DNA of 64,000 nucleotides from Paraphoma chrysanthemicola (Eukaryota; Ascomycota; Dothideomycetes; Pleosporales; Phaeosphaeriaceae): contig JAGMWG010000005.1 in assembly GCA_020744225.1 (NCBI GenBank), forward strand, positions 806,001 through 870,000, given 5' to 3'. The notes under the pieces are model-generated. The model was not told where the DNA came from and ran no database searches. It saw only the letters and a program-made list of their open reading frames with translations. Numbering within the stretch: the first letter of the stretch is position 1; each line of letters opens with the position of its first letter. This document shows positions 33,481 to 44,361 of this stretch, piece after piece. The translations under genes and the position numbers were made by a program.

Positions 33481-34296
33481 ATGAAGGTCCTACTCATTCT
33501 CGCTCATCCTGAGCCGAGATCTCTCAACGCTAGCCTGTACAATCTTATCCACGTTGAGTTGGAGCAACAAGGCCATGAGATCCAGACCTCAGACCTTTAC
33601 CGCATGCAGTGGAAACCACAGGCCGATCGGGATGACTTTGGTGATCTACGTGGGCGAACGGATACCCGCTTAAAAGTCACCCAAGCCTCCTTTTCCAGCT
33701 ATGCTTCAGGCACCTTGACAGAAGATGTGAAGAAGGAGCAAAGCAAACTCGTATGGGCCGACTTTGTCATCTTAATTTTCCCTATCTGGTGGTTCAGCTT
33801 CCCAGCAATCCTCAAGGGCTGGGTTGATCGCGTCTTTGCGAAGAATTTTGCGTATGGCACCGGCGACAAGAGTGGGACTACTATCAACGGCTCGCGTCTC
33901 GAAGGGAAGCGGGGAATGGTTGTCACAACAGTGGGAGGCAAGACGCCATCCTATTCCGCCCGCGGCATCCACGGCCCTATCGACGATGTCCTCTTTCCCA
34001 TTAACCACGGTGTACTGCATTTTACGGGTTTTGAGGTGCTGCCCCCAATCGTTGTGTACGACGCAGATAATGTCGATGACGCGCGCTTTGACCATCTGGT
34101 CACCGAGATACGTGCAAGAGTGTGTACTCTGGACAGTACTGCACCTATTCCATTCCGGACTTCGAGGGGCGGCGATTATCTTCCGGACCTAACGTTGCGA
34201 GATGGCGTTGAGCGGGAGGTGTTGGTTTTGCACTACATCGCATTGTGTAATCAATCCAAAAAGATTCACATCTCACCTTGTCTATCACAAGTGTAA
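33481..34296 (+). CDS. NAD(P)H:quinone reductase, flavodoxin-like fold (NQO1/MdaB type)
   Basis: Single exon, 271 aa from the ATG at 33481; the upstream ATG at 33454 would add nine residues that break the usual start M-K-V-L-L-I-L-A-H-P-E-P-R-S-L-N-A-S. That start is the FMN/FAD phosphate-binding loop of the family. Further signatures are F-P-I-W-W-F-S-F-P-A-I-L-K-G-W-V-D-R-V-F, where the flavin and quinone stack, and a T-T-V-G-G-K-T-P-S-Y strand end. The enzyme should reduce quinones by two electrons with NAD(P)H in the cytosol, protecting against redox cycling or acting on a secondary metabolite. The last 15 residues (after L-H-Y-I-A-L) run past the usual end of the family and may reflect a moved stop codon. 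Confidence 0.87.
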   Translation: MKVLLILAHPEPRSLNASLYNLIHVELEQQGHEIQTSDLYRMQWKPQADRDDFGDLRGRTDTRLKVTQASFSSYASGTLTEDVKKEQSKLVWADFVILIFPIWWFSFPAILKGWVDRVFAKNFAYGTGDKSGTTINGSRLEGKRGMVVTTVGGKTPSYSARGIHGPIDDVLFPINHGVLHFTGFEVLPPIVVYDADNVDDARFDHLVTEIRARVCTLDSTAPIPFRTSRGGDYLPDLTLRDGVEREVLVLHYIALCNQSKKIHISPCLSQV

Positions 34297-34763
34297 TCAC
34301 GTCTCCAAGCCCCGGAGTGAAGCCATGCTTCAGCATTTCTACTAACTTACATCACCTCCCTACGAACCCCAGTACCCCTCTGATGCCTTATAACTACTCG
34401 ACCTCCTATCGCCTTCAGCCCTGGACCAACTTCCTCCACACGCACATCATTTCCCCCCTCCCATAAACCTTAAGCTTCCCCTCATTCGCCTTCGATTTCA
34501 GAGCAACAGGTCTCTTCTCACTCACACCCCCACCCGTGCGCTCCTTGCGATCCGTACCATGCACTCAAATGCAACTATCGGACCGCCAGCATTACCCGGC
34601 GAAAAGGAAGCCCCGCTTCACCCACGCTTCGAAGCTATTATAACGTATATTCCTACCCTGACATTATACAACCTAACCGCGCTGTATTCATAACTAGCCA
34701 GTGTTACATACACCACCTCCACCAACGGGACCCGTCCTCACCATCTGCGCCCCAGAGCCCAGA
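34297..34763. other. Convergent intergenic region
   Basis: 0.47 kb between the NQO-type gene (plus) and the small secreted protein (minus). Nothing recognisable apart from a possible alternative C-terminus of the latter (to 34694). Confidence 0.45.
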
Positions 34764-34970
34764 TCAGTGGCTGCGATCGCGTGTCCAGTGAAATGGCCGA
34801 TCTGGCTTGATCGGCGAGGCTGACTGTTTATTCTCGTAATACTGAACAGGGAAAAGAGCATTCGGATCGCGTGCAGGAATGGCTCGTTTTGCGTCAATAG
34901 CGAAGTTGTTGGGAGCTGGAACCGCTGTTGCGAGCGCACAAGACGTGAGCAAGGCCAGGGCGATTTGCAT
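34764..34970 (-). CDS. Very small secreted protein
   Basis: 68 codons from an ATG at 34970. The start is a clear signal peptide (M-Q-I-A-L-A-L-L-T-S-C-A-L-A-T-A-V-P-A), followed by a short mature part with a Lys-Arg pair (D-A-K-R-A-I-P-A-R), a possible Kex2 site, and no cysteines. I recognise no family. A frame shifted by one base continues from the same area to 34694 and reads G-S-G-A-Q-M-V-R-T-G-P-V-G-G-G-G-V-C-N-T-G, which looks like a natural C-terminus, so a frameshift or an unseen splice is possible. The gene lies between a quinone reductase and a HET gene in an accessory stretch; a role outside the cell is inferred from the signal peptide only. Confidence 0.5.
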   Translation of the reverse strand: MQIALALLTSCALATAVPAPNNFAIDAKRAIPARDPNALFPVQYYENKQSASPIKPDRPFHWTRDRSH

Positions 34971-35457
34971 GGAAATGTTTGTGATTTTCTTGGTCGAGAA
35001 ATTATAAATTTAGCGGACTGCTGGATCTGTCTGGAAGATGATTAGGGAGTGGGAAGGGTAATTACAAGGGTTTTGGAATTTCATGGCGATATTTGACTTC
35101 GCTCTTTGTTCTCTATTGTAAACTGAGTACAGACATATCAGCAACGCCACTAGCGTCATCTATAGCTGCGGCGCATGCGAAGACAAACAAAGGGATTCCT
35201 CACTTTGGTACTAGCTTTGCCTCCACAATTGTTATCTAGCATGCATGTATCGGATACAGCTATTCCGTTCGATGTAACAGCTTTATTAGTCCCCAAGGAG
35301 AGTGTTACTTTTGCTTAGAGAGAGAGCTTGAGGAATTCAGCCTGCAGGAAGAAAGAAGATGACAAGTTTGAGGTGTTATGGATTGACTTCCTACCCTCGA
35401 AACCCATATTCTCCGGCCAATTCTCTTGACACCGCACACTGCCCTTGCTCCCCAATC
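34971..35457. other. Intergenic, promoter of the small secreted protein
   Basis: 0.49 kb between the start of the small secreted protein and the stop of the second HET gene (both minus strand). AT-rich; no gene seen. Confidence 0.5.
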
Positions 35458-37764
35458 TCAGACAAGGTAAATAAGCTTCTCTTCTGGGCCTGCTTGCATC
35501 CATGCGTCTATATGTATTTGCCCAACAGCTTGGCGCTCTACAAACTCGCCTCGTCGTCTAACCAACATAACATTCAACGTGCATGGTTCTGTACACTTAT
35601 ATCTCTCCTTATCGAACGCCGCATACCATTCCGGATCATCTCGATCCCAATCGACGACTCTGACCGTAGAAATAAGTACGAATTCACAGTCGCGGAGGGA
35701 CGTCCATGAGTTCTCAATGATAGCACCATAGAGCGAACCGCAATGCGTACCATCCCCATCGAAAAAGTTTGTAATGGGGTGCTGCCACTCGACGGCGTAA
35801 TCGTCAGCCATTCGATATGCATGTTTCGTCTCGGACGGGATGGAGAAGCAACTAGCTGGGACGACCGAGCTTTTGAAGCAGAGAATATCCGGATGTGCTG
35901 GTAAGAAAGACCAATGTTGCTGCACCCCAGGAGCGTTCTTGGGAGACGATTTGCTGGTAGGAAAAATGAGGGATCCTAGCTCTGAATCATCGAGCTGCTC
36001 TTTTCTCTCTACTCTTCGAACGGTTTCTGGTGTTTGGATCCAAAACTCGTCAATAGCGGACATGATTTGACTAACCGAGTCTGCGTTGCAAAATAGATTG
36101 ATATTGTGACGAACCGTTCCGACCCAACCTGCCCATGCCCAGCTCGGATATCGAATTTCGCTGGAGTTGCTCGAGAGATTTGGTCCTCGCCGGCTTATGC
36201 CTGTCAATGGGATCCAAAGCAAAGCAAAGTCTAGGATATTTTCCGGCATGCCATTGGTAAAGGTCCAATGACAGCAGTTTGCTAGAGCGTGTTCGACACC
36301 AGCAAAAGCATTCAGAATATCGCTATCGTAAGATAGCTGTGTTCCTGTGTATTGAGAGACCAAGTTGGAATACAATTAGAATCGTAGGTGCCATTCATTC
36401 GGATACTTGGTGCAGGCTTCCTGTAGTTCAGGAACCGTTATCAATGGGTTTTCGGGATAGTTGGATGAGGGAAATGGACGGTCTAGAATCGACAAGTATC
36501 TGCTTTGGGTACGCTGGGTTGGACGGCTAGAGACATCCTCAGTACAGCTTACAGACCGGCATTGGAAGTAAACCTGATTCTCTGCAAAATATAAGCATCG
36601 TCTAGAAAGGACTCTCTCCTGGAAAGTCCAGGCTCGGGTGTTGTATATCGATTTCTGCAAAACATGCCGAAGGCTGGGCAGTTGCGCAGTTAGGCGTAAG
36701 CCATTGATCACCGCAGTCTTTGACCGGCGTGTCCTAGACTCTCGGCCAACTCCAGGGAGACCTTCGTGAGCGTTATCACCAGCGATTGCAACGATTGTGA
36801 TATATGCAGCGCCATAAATATCACCCATCTGCTGGATTTGGCGATGCTTACTCTTAGCATCGTCTTGGACAATGCAGAGAGAGTCGACCCAAAGATAGCG
36901 CTCGCCCAGCAGACGGACCAGTTCCATTGCATCCTTGACCACATTTGGTAGTTGCTTGCCATGTAATTGTAAAGCGTTGTTCTTTGCAAGCGAAGAGAAA
37001 TTGGTCATTGTTGTCTGCAGCATTGATGCATTCCCCCAAACGTAACTGAGTGCAAGATATCGCTCTTCTCCACAAGCTCGAACCAATTTGCTTCCAGCGA
37101 CAGGGTCAACTTCAATGAGAATAACATCCGCTGGGTATTGAACCTCGGAGGTAGACTCCCTTCCAGCACAGCCTCCAGACTGATTGTGGCCTTGATTGCA
37201 GTCCAATATCCAGGAGCGGATGAGATCGACATCAACTTCCCCTTCCCTGAGTAATCGCGAGAGATTTGTATACCCATCAGCCGGATTGGGATGAATTGCA
37301 AAGAAATCCTCATGATGCAGCAAAACCTGCCCATACATATGATTATTCATAAAAACTTGGACTCTACCCTCCCGAATGGGATTGAGCTTCAGTTCCGAAC
37401 TTTGCTTACAGCGGAAGAAAGCGTCCTCATTTTCTTGGGTTTGGAACAGTACATCGTGAACTATGCTACAAAGACTGCAATATGTGCTCCTCGGTAAAAA
37501 AGCGTCGATAGCGCCCAGGCTGATAGACTCCCCTCTCCAGGGTTGGTTCAAGCCGAAAAAGAGTGGATGGAAATTGATATTTTCGCAGATGCTGCAAAGT
37601 TCCAAATTTTCGTCTGAATCTTCTAAGCACTCCTCGTCATCCTCTTTCCCCTTAGATTGAGGACTGCCCGCAGGATCGATGAAATAGTTGGATGGGTCAT
37701 GGCCGGATGAATTTGCTTGGCCAGCCGGGTCAGCCGCAGGCGTGTTAGGTGATGTGTCCTGCAT
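35458..37764 (-). pseudogene. HET-domain gene with an in-frame stop codon
   Basis: From the ATG at 37764 (M-Q-D-T-S-P-N-T-P) the frame is open for 462 codons to TAA at 36378-36376, then open in the same frame for 305 more codons to 35458. Together the two halves form one typical long HET protein of about 768 residues. The first half has paired cysteines (L-C-S-I-C, Y-C-S-L-C), then the HET core Y-L-A-L-S-Y-V-W-G, L-W-V-D-S-L-C-I-V-Q-D, Q-M-G-D-I-Y-G-A-A and R-A-W-T-F-Q-E-R. The stop sits between W-H-L-R-F and L-Y-S-N-L-V-S-Q-Y-T, inside the conserved block that follows the HET core (Y-T-x-x-x-L-S-Y-x-S-D-I-L-N-A-F). A CAA-to-TAA change would explain it; a splice that removes the TAA and keeps the frame was not found. 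Truncated protein, readthrough or pseudogene; pseudogene is preferred. Confidence 0.75.
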
Positions 37765-38181
37765 TCTGATGGTTTGGGTAGTGTTGGGTTCAGTACGCTC
37801 AGACCGGTGAGGTAAGATTTGGGAGGCTGGGTTTGTAGAGCAGTCCTGGCACGGCAGTTTTGGCCAAGCTGATCTGCTTCGTAGCGTAGGTTCTAAGAAA
37901 CCGTAAGATTGACCGTAAGCCACGGGCTATAATGACATAGTAGTATTCTTTTGTTACATAGTCGGCTTTAAGAATTTGGAGAGAGCATAGCGTAATAGGA
38001 CGTACACATAAGTGATGCCCATCTAGCCTCGTCAGCTGAAGCATTTAGCATCCACGCTAGTACGTGTCCCTCCGTAGCCAATCAGAGCCTTCGCTTACAA
38101 GTTAATATCAAAGCATCCGGTAATCATCGTCACCTGCACAGTCCAAGATTACCAACTTAGTTTTCTATGTCTATAATCTCT
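37765..38181. other. Intergenic, HET promoter side
   Basis: 0.42 kb between the HET start and the stop of the MCT-like transporter (both minus strand). No gene seen. Confidence 0.5.
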
Positions 38182-39653
38182 TTACAGCCATTCTAGCCTC
38201 TTCGCCGCATATCCCCAACCGCTGAGTAGAGCGGTGATTCCGGTAAATGCGATAAGTGCGCTATATGTACCTCCATATGCAAACACAGCGTTCCAATTCC
38301 CTACGTGTAGAAGAGCTTCCGAAAGTGGACCACTGCAAAGGTTGCCCACCCCTTTTCCTGCGGACAGACATGCCCAGACCATGCCTGAATCGGCGCCTCT
38401 ACGATGCTTTATCGTGTCGCGAACAACTGCGCTCCATGCACTTGACTGACACCCAGCGAAGGCGCCATAAACAAGACAGAAGATATAAAGCGGCGCGAGG
38501 GACGTTGAGAATCCCCAAAGCAAGAAGACGCCCGTAGCAGAGCCGACAGCAGATATTAGCAGACAGTGAACGACGTGGTATTTGTCCACTGCCAGACCCA
38601 TGCACAAACATCCAACGAACGCAGCGCCATTCAGAAGAACAACTGTAAGTGTGCTTTCGATGCTGCTCGCCCCGATTGACCGGGCGAAGCTGGGCAGATA
38701 GATAGCCGGAAGAAAGTATCCAAGGCTCTGGATGACATTGGCCGATTGCATGATCAGATAGTTTGAGCAAGTCCAGAATGACATGTCAAAGCTTCTTGAC
38801 TGTGATGTTTGGGAGAGCGGAAGCCGAGGCTTAAAGAACAACAGGATTGGAAAGTTCAACGCAACGAAGCTGAGCGCACAGACTCGCAAGGTTGTTCGAA
38901 AGCCGTAAGAATGGAGGAGCCATTCCAGAATGACTGGAAGAATGGCACCGCTCAGTCCTAACCCTGCCATAGTTGCTCCGTACGCGAACCCTCGACGTTG
39001 CACCCACCACTCTTCGATGTAGAACAAAATCGGTGTCCAGGCCAGGCCCCCACCGATAGAATAGATGATACCTTGCGTGATGATGAGGTGTACCACGTTG
39101 GTTGAAAACGATCCAAGGCCCAAGGCGAGACAAACGATGGTGAGACCAACTGGCGTCGCCCACTGGCGAAACTTGGGAAAGTATTTCAGCACTGCGAACC
39201 AGATGCTGATATCCATGTACATGATACCCTAGCCGTCTCGCATTAGCGTCGCTTGCTATATTCATCATCTTGACTGGGGACATGCACACATACCATGGCA
39301 CAGGCACCAACAACAGCTATGTTACCCGATCCAGCAAACTCGTCACTACTGCTGTAGTATTCCTGGAAAACACCATAACAGGATGGAAAGCCTCACATGA
39401 CGTTAGCTCGTAGCTTCTTCGCCCTTTGATGAACTCAAAATAACATACCCCATATCAGCGCCTCGAGCATGAAACACGCGAATAGGCACAGCCAAGCATC
39501 TTTCCCCCGATCCGTAGGAGGCAAGGAAAAACCTTCATTGGTCCCGTAAGAGTCAATTGGCTCACTTTCCAACGATACAGTGTGTGTTGGCGTTGACGAG
39601 GATGGGTGTCGTCGAGGTGTCATTTCGACTCCGATGCCATTGTTCGAAGCCAT
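38182..39653 (-). CDS. MFS transporter, monocarboxylate-porter (MCT) type
   Basis: Exons 39653-39449, 39391-39294 and 39228-38182 (introns 57 and 65 bp); 449 aa, the normal size for fungal MCT-like carriers. A 50-residue Ser/Thr/Pro-rich cytosolic N-terminus leads into D-A-W-L-C-L-F-A-C-F and a first helix; the splice restores L-I-W-G-F-P-S-C-Y-G-V-F-Q-E-Y-Y, the conserved block after TM1 in this family (W-x-x-x-x-x-Y-G-V-F-Q-x-Y-Y). Helices 4-5 carry E-E-W-W-V-Q-R-R-G-F-A-Y-G and G-L-G-L-S-G, also typical. The start at 39653 was chosen because the frame upstream begins only at TTG. Fungal members carry monocarboxylates, riboflavin or unknown metabolites; the substrate here is not evident. 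Confidence 0.88.
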
Positions 39654-40001
39654 GAGCGTGAGATAATGTCTGCTAATGGTGTTTCGAGGAAGCAACTTTG
39701 TCAATATGAGCTCGACCTCATATCATTACTGCGTTCGCTTAGAATCGGAGGGCGCACGCTTTGACATGCGGCTGCGTCATCGCTAGTCACCATACTCAAT
39801 GCGGTTTCCGATTTCGCAACTCCGGTTGGCTGCGGAGTTACGAAGTAGGAAAACATACTATGGCAATAGCCTTGTGCTATGCCGAAACAATTCAAGCTCT
39901 GGTGCATAGCGTGTGCCCTTCCGCGGCCAATTAGAACTCACGCATACCAAAGAACACTAGAATTATCGGAGCATCTGGTAGTCATTGGGCAGTATGCTAT
40001 A
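39654..40001. other. Intergenic
   Basis: 348 bp between the MCT-like gene start and the RAD2 stop, both minus strand. No gene seen. Confidence 0.5.
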
Positions 40002-43000
40002 CTATGCTGCTTGTTTCCCCTTCCTTGTCTTTCTCGATTTCTTCTTCTTGGGTTCTTCATACGCTTCGTCATCATCGTCGTCATCCAGGAAATCATCCTC
40101 CGTTGCTACCGACGCAGCTTTACTGCTACTCTTTCCTTTCCTCTTTCTCGTGGTGCCCGCCGTCTTCGCGGATATAGCTCCATCGTCCTCAACCGCAGCA
40201 AGCAAACCTCCGCTCTCCACCACCGCCTCTCCATCTTCATCCTCATCATCGATTCCACCCCTCGCGCCCTCCCTTTCAGCCAGCTTCTCCAGCGCCTGCC
40301 CCAACCTCTTCCCCGCAACTCCTTTGCCCTTTTTCTTCCCACTCGGTCCGCTCCCGCCCCTAGCATCCCCTCTGACTCTCGGCGCGAACGCGCCTGCGCC
40401 CACGCTTCCCTCAAAGAACCGCGTAATATTCGCCTGCGTACCCTCCTTTTCTCTTCTATTCATATCTCTAATCACGGGCACAAGTACCTCATCTGTACGC
40501 TCCCAGCTCCACCCAATCTGACTACTCAAGAACGTTCTCAGCGCTGCCAAATCCGGCACACCCCATTGGAAGGGCTCTGGGTCGGAATCGACATCGGGGT
40601 TGAGATATGCGTCGGCAACACGCGGGTCGGGGAAGGTTGGTGGGAGGAAGAGTTTGGTAGCTTGAGTGCGGCGAAAGCGGCGGCGAAATGGAGATTTTGC
40701 GTCTGCTTCTTTGGGTACGGCTTGGTTTTGCACTGCGGTCCACCAGTCCTTGAATTGTTGTAGTTCCGGGAACTCAGCAATAAGTTCAAGAGCAGTGACG
40801 GGGCCGATGCCAGGGATGCCGGTTGTGTAGTCACTTCCAAGGAGCTGTGCAATTGCAATCATTTTTTCGCGGGTGAGGCTGAATTCGGACACGAAGTCGG
40901 TCGCGAGATAGCATTCGACGAACTTGGCGGCGTTAAACATGTTCTTGTATACGCGGGTTCCGCCAAAGAGAAAAGTGTCAGAGTCGTCCGTTACAATGCC
41001 GTCGACGAGACCGAGATGGACGAGCTCGGCGCATTGGGCTTCGGCTTCCATGGGCGCGGTAATGTAGGGCAGGCCGAAGAGGGTGAGGAGGTGTTGGCAT
41101 TCGGTGATCATGGTTTGTGTGACTTCGTCGGCGTCACGGCGGTCTTTCTTTTGTTGGGCGCGAAGTGATTTGAGTTCTTCGTCGAAATTGATGCGCGTGG
41201 CGGTGTTGTTGGTGACTTCTTTGGCGAAGCGCTCATGTTCCTCGGCTTCGGCTGCTAAAGAAGCGAAGAGTTCGGCATCTTCTGGGTCAGAGTACTGATC
41301 AGAGTCGTTTCCAGGAAGATCGAGTGGTGCGGTGTCGTCGGCTACACCGCTGTGAGGCACGATGGCAATCTCAAGATCGGCGGGACCTTGGAGCTGGGCG
41401 GGAGATTCTGAGCGCTGGCGCCGAATGGGTCGTGTGGGTGGCTCAGAGCGTATGGGCACGTCTTCGAATTCTGGCGATGGTGATTTTGTTGGTGATGGTG
41501 CTGCGGCAGATTCTGCGATGGGTACATCCTCAAACGGTGGCGAGGGGGACTTTGCGGGAATCGTTGAAGCACCAGGATCTGTCATGGGGACATCTTCGAA
41601 CTCTTCAGACGGCGATCTCGAGGGGTCGCGAGGTCGTGCCTCATCTTCACCGAGAGAAGCGTTCTGCACGGCAGCTCTTTTCTCGTCCTCAGGCTCGCTC
41701 TCGGACCAATCGACCAGCTCGTCTTCCGATTCGTCCGCGAATGGCGTCTTCTTACTCAGAGAAATATCCTGTTTGAAAGGCATTCTCTGCTGTGGGGAAA
41801 GAGGCTTTGGAGGCTCAGCTCGTACTTTGTCAGCGAGATCGCCCATCCTTAGCTCCGTGTCTACCACCGGAGCCTCCTCTATCAGCCGGTCTTCCTCATC
41901 CGAGTCAAGTGCGATGATGTCCCCATCTTTGGCTTGACTAGGCGTGGCATCCAAGTCAATAACCTCTTTTGTTTCCTGTTTGTGTAGACGAGGCAGCTCT
42001 TGGAACTGAAATCGTGCTCGCTCTTCTTTCTTCGCCTCTTCCCATTGCTCCTTCTCTTCCTGGCGTTGTGCGTTTAGATCTTCGTCAAGATCACGCTTGC
42101 CACTGAACCATGGCGGCAGTGGCGCGGCATCTTTCTTCTCTTGGCCGAAGGCCTTCTCAAAGCCTCCTGCAGTGTCGGCTTCAAGCTTCTCCATTCTCTT
42201 CTTTCCCAGGATTGAGTTGCCCAAGTTGAGCTTCTCGAAAGGCAACGGACCATCAAAACCAAATGCACTTGTACTCTTCGGTGCGGGCTTTGCTGCTGGC
42301 TCAGTAGCTCGTGAAATGGGCTTCGGCGACACTGGTCGTGCTTTGACTGGTCGCTTCGATTTGCGAGACTCGGCCAAGGCAGCTTGCAAGTCCATGTCAT
42401 CCTCCTCACTTTCGCTGCCTTCAAAAGGACCTTTTGGCGCCAACTTACTACTACGCTGATTCGCCAGTCGCGCGATAGCCAAGCCACGGCCCTTGACACC
42501 AGTGAATGGGTTGGCATTCGGTGCGCGCTTCTGCTGGAAAACTTCACGCACTGGGTCGTCTTCAGACTCTTCTGCAATCTCTTCGCCGTTCGGCTGCATT
42601 GACAGCGCGATGGCACGCTGTAATTGTTCATCTTCTGCATCATCGCCAGCTTCTTCGAACAGCTCGTCGCCGTTAGCGGCCGGCACGTTTTCCCACTCTT
42701 CTGCCTCCTCCTCGTCGGCCAGGAACAGCGAGTCAGGATCCTGGCTAACGGGCGAGGCTCTGCGCGGTCTCGTCTGCGCTGGCTTGTCCTTGCGGGAGTT
42801 GTAGAACTTCCGCCGTCGCTTTGCGAGTTCATTCGCAATAAATTCTCTGCCTTCTTCCTCCTGTGCGCGCGGGCGTGTCTTTGCCTTGGGTAAACGATTA
42901 AGGCCTTCGATGGGCACATCCTCAAACTCGTCGTCGTCTTCCCACTCCTCCTCCTCCTCTTCGACAGGCGGTGGTGCAAGGTCGATGTCTATGGGCTTGT

Positions 43001-44012
43001 CCGCTTTGCCTTCATCCCTGTTCGTGACCACACCTAGCGCCCATCCACCTTCAACGCCATCGTTCTTGACAAGAACATATTCCCTGCCCTTTTCGCCCGC
43101 CACACGACTCGGAGCTCCCACGCCAACCATGTCATCATTCATGCCATTGAGATTCATCAGGCGCTGCGTCAACTCGTTGCGCTCGCGTACACGCGAAATC
43201 TGAAACTTGGAAAATGCCATCCTGTCTGGGAACATGGTGTCAAGTTGTTCCTTGGAGTGTCCCATTCTCAAACGACTTCGCAGTCTCGCTGCATTGAGGA
43301 TATTGTATCGGTCGGCAGCCGGCAGGCTTTGGAAGAAGTGACCGTCGAAGTCAATCTTGGAGAAATCGTAGACATTGATGTCCTCGCCTCTATCGAACTG
43401 CCTCGCGTAGTCTTCAAGCTCTTCTAGCGACATGACCCTTGGATCATCTGCGCCGCCCATCTCGCTCATGGATCTGCCGAGATCTGGGAGGTGATACTGG
43501 TCCTTCTTCTTGAACTTACGATTCTGCGCGCGTTCCTGCTGTGATTGCAATATCTCTTCCGCATACACTAGGGTTTCTGGGAGAACCTCTTGCTCGTCCT
43601 GGTTGCGCGGGTGCCCCGCAGCCTCCTTGAGCTCCTTGCGCTTCTTCTCCTCTTCCTCAGCAGCGCGCTGCATTTGTATAGCCAGCAGCTTTCCAGCTGT
43701 TCTGACTGCATCCTCGCGTCTGCCCTCGCGGCGCGACTTGCGGTTGCTGATGGTCTGTCGCTTCAGCGCCGGTGCGCCGCCGTCGAACACGAAGACGGGC
43801 TTGATGCCGATGAAGAGGAGCTTGCATACTCGGCGGAAGAAGCCGACTATGTGGCTGTTGCGCAAAGCATTTCCTTCCTTGTCGCGCACGGCTTTAAGGA
43901 ACTGGTAGATCCAGATGGAGGCATCGACGGCGAGGCGCTTCTTGTTCAGCGTCTCGATCTTGATAGGCCGCGCGCAGGGCTGCAATACAGTCCAAAGGCC
44001 GGTGACACCCAT
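40002..44012 (-). CDS. RAD2: DNA repair endonuclease Rad2/XPG
   Basis: Intronless, 1336 aa. The FEN1/XPG N-domain opens the protein (M-G-V-T-G-L-W-T-V-L-Q-P-C-A-R-P, then L-A-V-D-A-S-I-W-I-Y-Q-F with a metal-binding Asp near residue 30, and F-V-F-D-G-G-A-P with Asp near 77). The catalytic I-domain lies at about residues 970-1110: I-T-A-P-M-E-A-E-A-Q-C-A, V-T-D-D-S-D-T-F-L-F-G, and the helix-hairpin-helix L-G-S-D-Y-T-T-G-I-P-G-I-G. The long acidic, disordered spacer between them is typical of XPG rather than FEN1 and binds TFIIH and RPA in orthologues. The C-terminus ends in a Lys/Arg-rich nuclear localisation segment. The enzyme makes the 3' incision in nucleotide excision repair. All catalytic acids that can be placed are present. 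Confidence 0.96.
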   Translation of the reverse strand: MGVTGLWTVLQPCARPIKIETLNKKRLAVDASIWIYQFLKAVRDKEGNALRNSHIVGFFRRVCKLLFIGIKPVFVFDGGAPALKRQTISNRKSRREGRREDAVRTAGKLLAIQMQRAAEEEEKKRKELKEAAGHPRNQDEQEVLPETLVYAEEILQSQQERAQNRKFKKKDQYHLPDLGRSMSEMGGADDPRVMSLEELEDYARQFDRGEDINVYDFSKIDFDGHFFQSLPAADRYNILNAARLRSRLRMGHSKEQLDTMFPDRMAFSKFQISRVRERNELTQRLMNLNGMNDDMVGVGAPSRVAGEKGREYVLVKNDGVEGGWALGVVTNRDEGKADKPIDIDLAPPPVEEEEEEWEDDDEFEDVPIEGLNRLPKAKTRPRAQEEEGREFIANELAKRRRKFYNSRKDKPAQTRPRRASPVSQDPDSLFLADEEEAEEWENVPAANGDELFEEAGDDAEDEQLQRAIALSMQPNGEEIAEESEDDPVREVFQQKRAPNANPFTGVKGRGLAIARLANQRSSKLAPKGPFEGSESEEDDMDLQAALAESRKSKRPVKARPVSPKPISRATEPAAKPAPKSTSAFGFDGPLPFEKLNLGNSILGKKRMEKLEADTAGGFEKAFGQEKKDAAPLPPWFSGKRDLDEDLNAQRQEEKEQWEEAKKEERARFQFQELPRLHKQETKEVIDLDATPSQAKDGDIIALDSDEEDRLIEEAPVVDTELRMGDLADKVRAEPPKPLSPQQRMPFKQDISLSKKTPFADESEDELVDWSESEPEDEKRAAVQNASLGEDEARPRDPSRSPSEEFEDVPMTDPGASTIPAKSPSPPFEDVPIAESAAAPSPTKSPSPEFEDVPIRSEPPTRPIRRQRSESPAQLQGPADLEIAIVPHSGVADDTAPLDLPGNDSDQYSDPEDAELFASLAAEAEEHERFAKEVTNNTATRINFDEELKSLRAQQKKDRRDADEVTQTMITECQHLLTLFGLPYITAPMEAEAQCAELVHLGLVDGIVTDDSDTFLFGGTRVYKNMFNAAKFVECYLATDFVSEFSLTREKMIAIAQLLGSDYTTGIPGIGPVTALELIAEFPELQQFKDWWTAVQNQAVPKEADAKSPFRRRFRRTQATKLFLPPTFPDPRVADAYLNPDVDSDPEPFQWGVPDLAALRTFLSSQIGWSWERTDEVLVPVIRDMNRREKEGTQANITRFFEGSVGAGAFAPRVRGDARGGSGPSGKKKGKGVAGKRLGQALEKLAEREGARGGIDDEDEDGEAVVESGGLLAAVEDDGAISAKTAGTTRKRKGKSSSKAASVATEDDFLDDDDDDEAYEEPKKKKSRKTRKGKQAA

Positions 44013-44361
44013 GGCGGTGCGCTAGGAACGTATTCCATCGGCCTGAGACGAGAAACGTGCTGGGAACGAGGTGGACAGATGAATTAGAGTGAAGCCTGCT
44101 GCCTTGTGACTGCGCGTGAGAAGCGTGTTGTCGATGACGCGCTTGCCAAGTCTCGCGTCCACCACACGCGTTGCATGTGATGAGAGACTTGCACCGACGA
44201 CTTCAACGGGGCACAGCTGCAGTTCAGTATGTGAACAATTTGTAATTCTAGTCTTGGTTTTCGAAGTATCTAATGTGTGCCATTCTTTGAGTACTCCGCC
44301 AACCCATGCAGCAAGTCACCAGCTCCAGTCCGCAGCTGTGGCAAGAGGCTTTTCAGTAGGC
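44013..44361. other. Intergenic
   Basis: 349 bp between the RAD2 start and the stop codon of the patatin-type lipase gene, both minus strand. No gene seen. Confidence 0.5.

Noticed and set aside
40002..44012. Several long plus-strand frames opposite RAD2
   Set aside because: Low-complexity Ser/Arg runs mirrored from the acidic spacer; no independent evidence of a gene.
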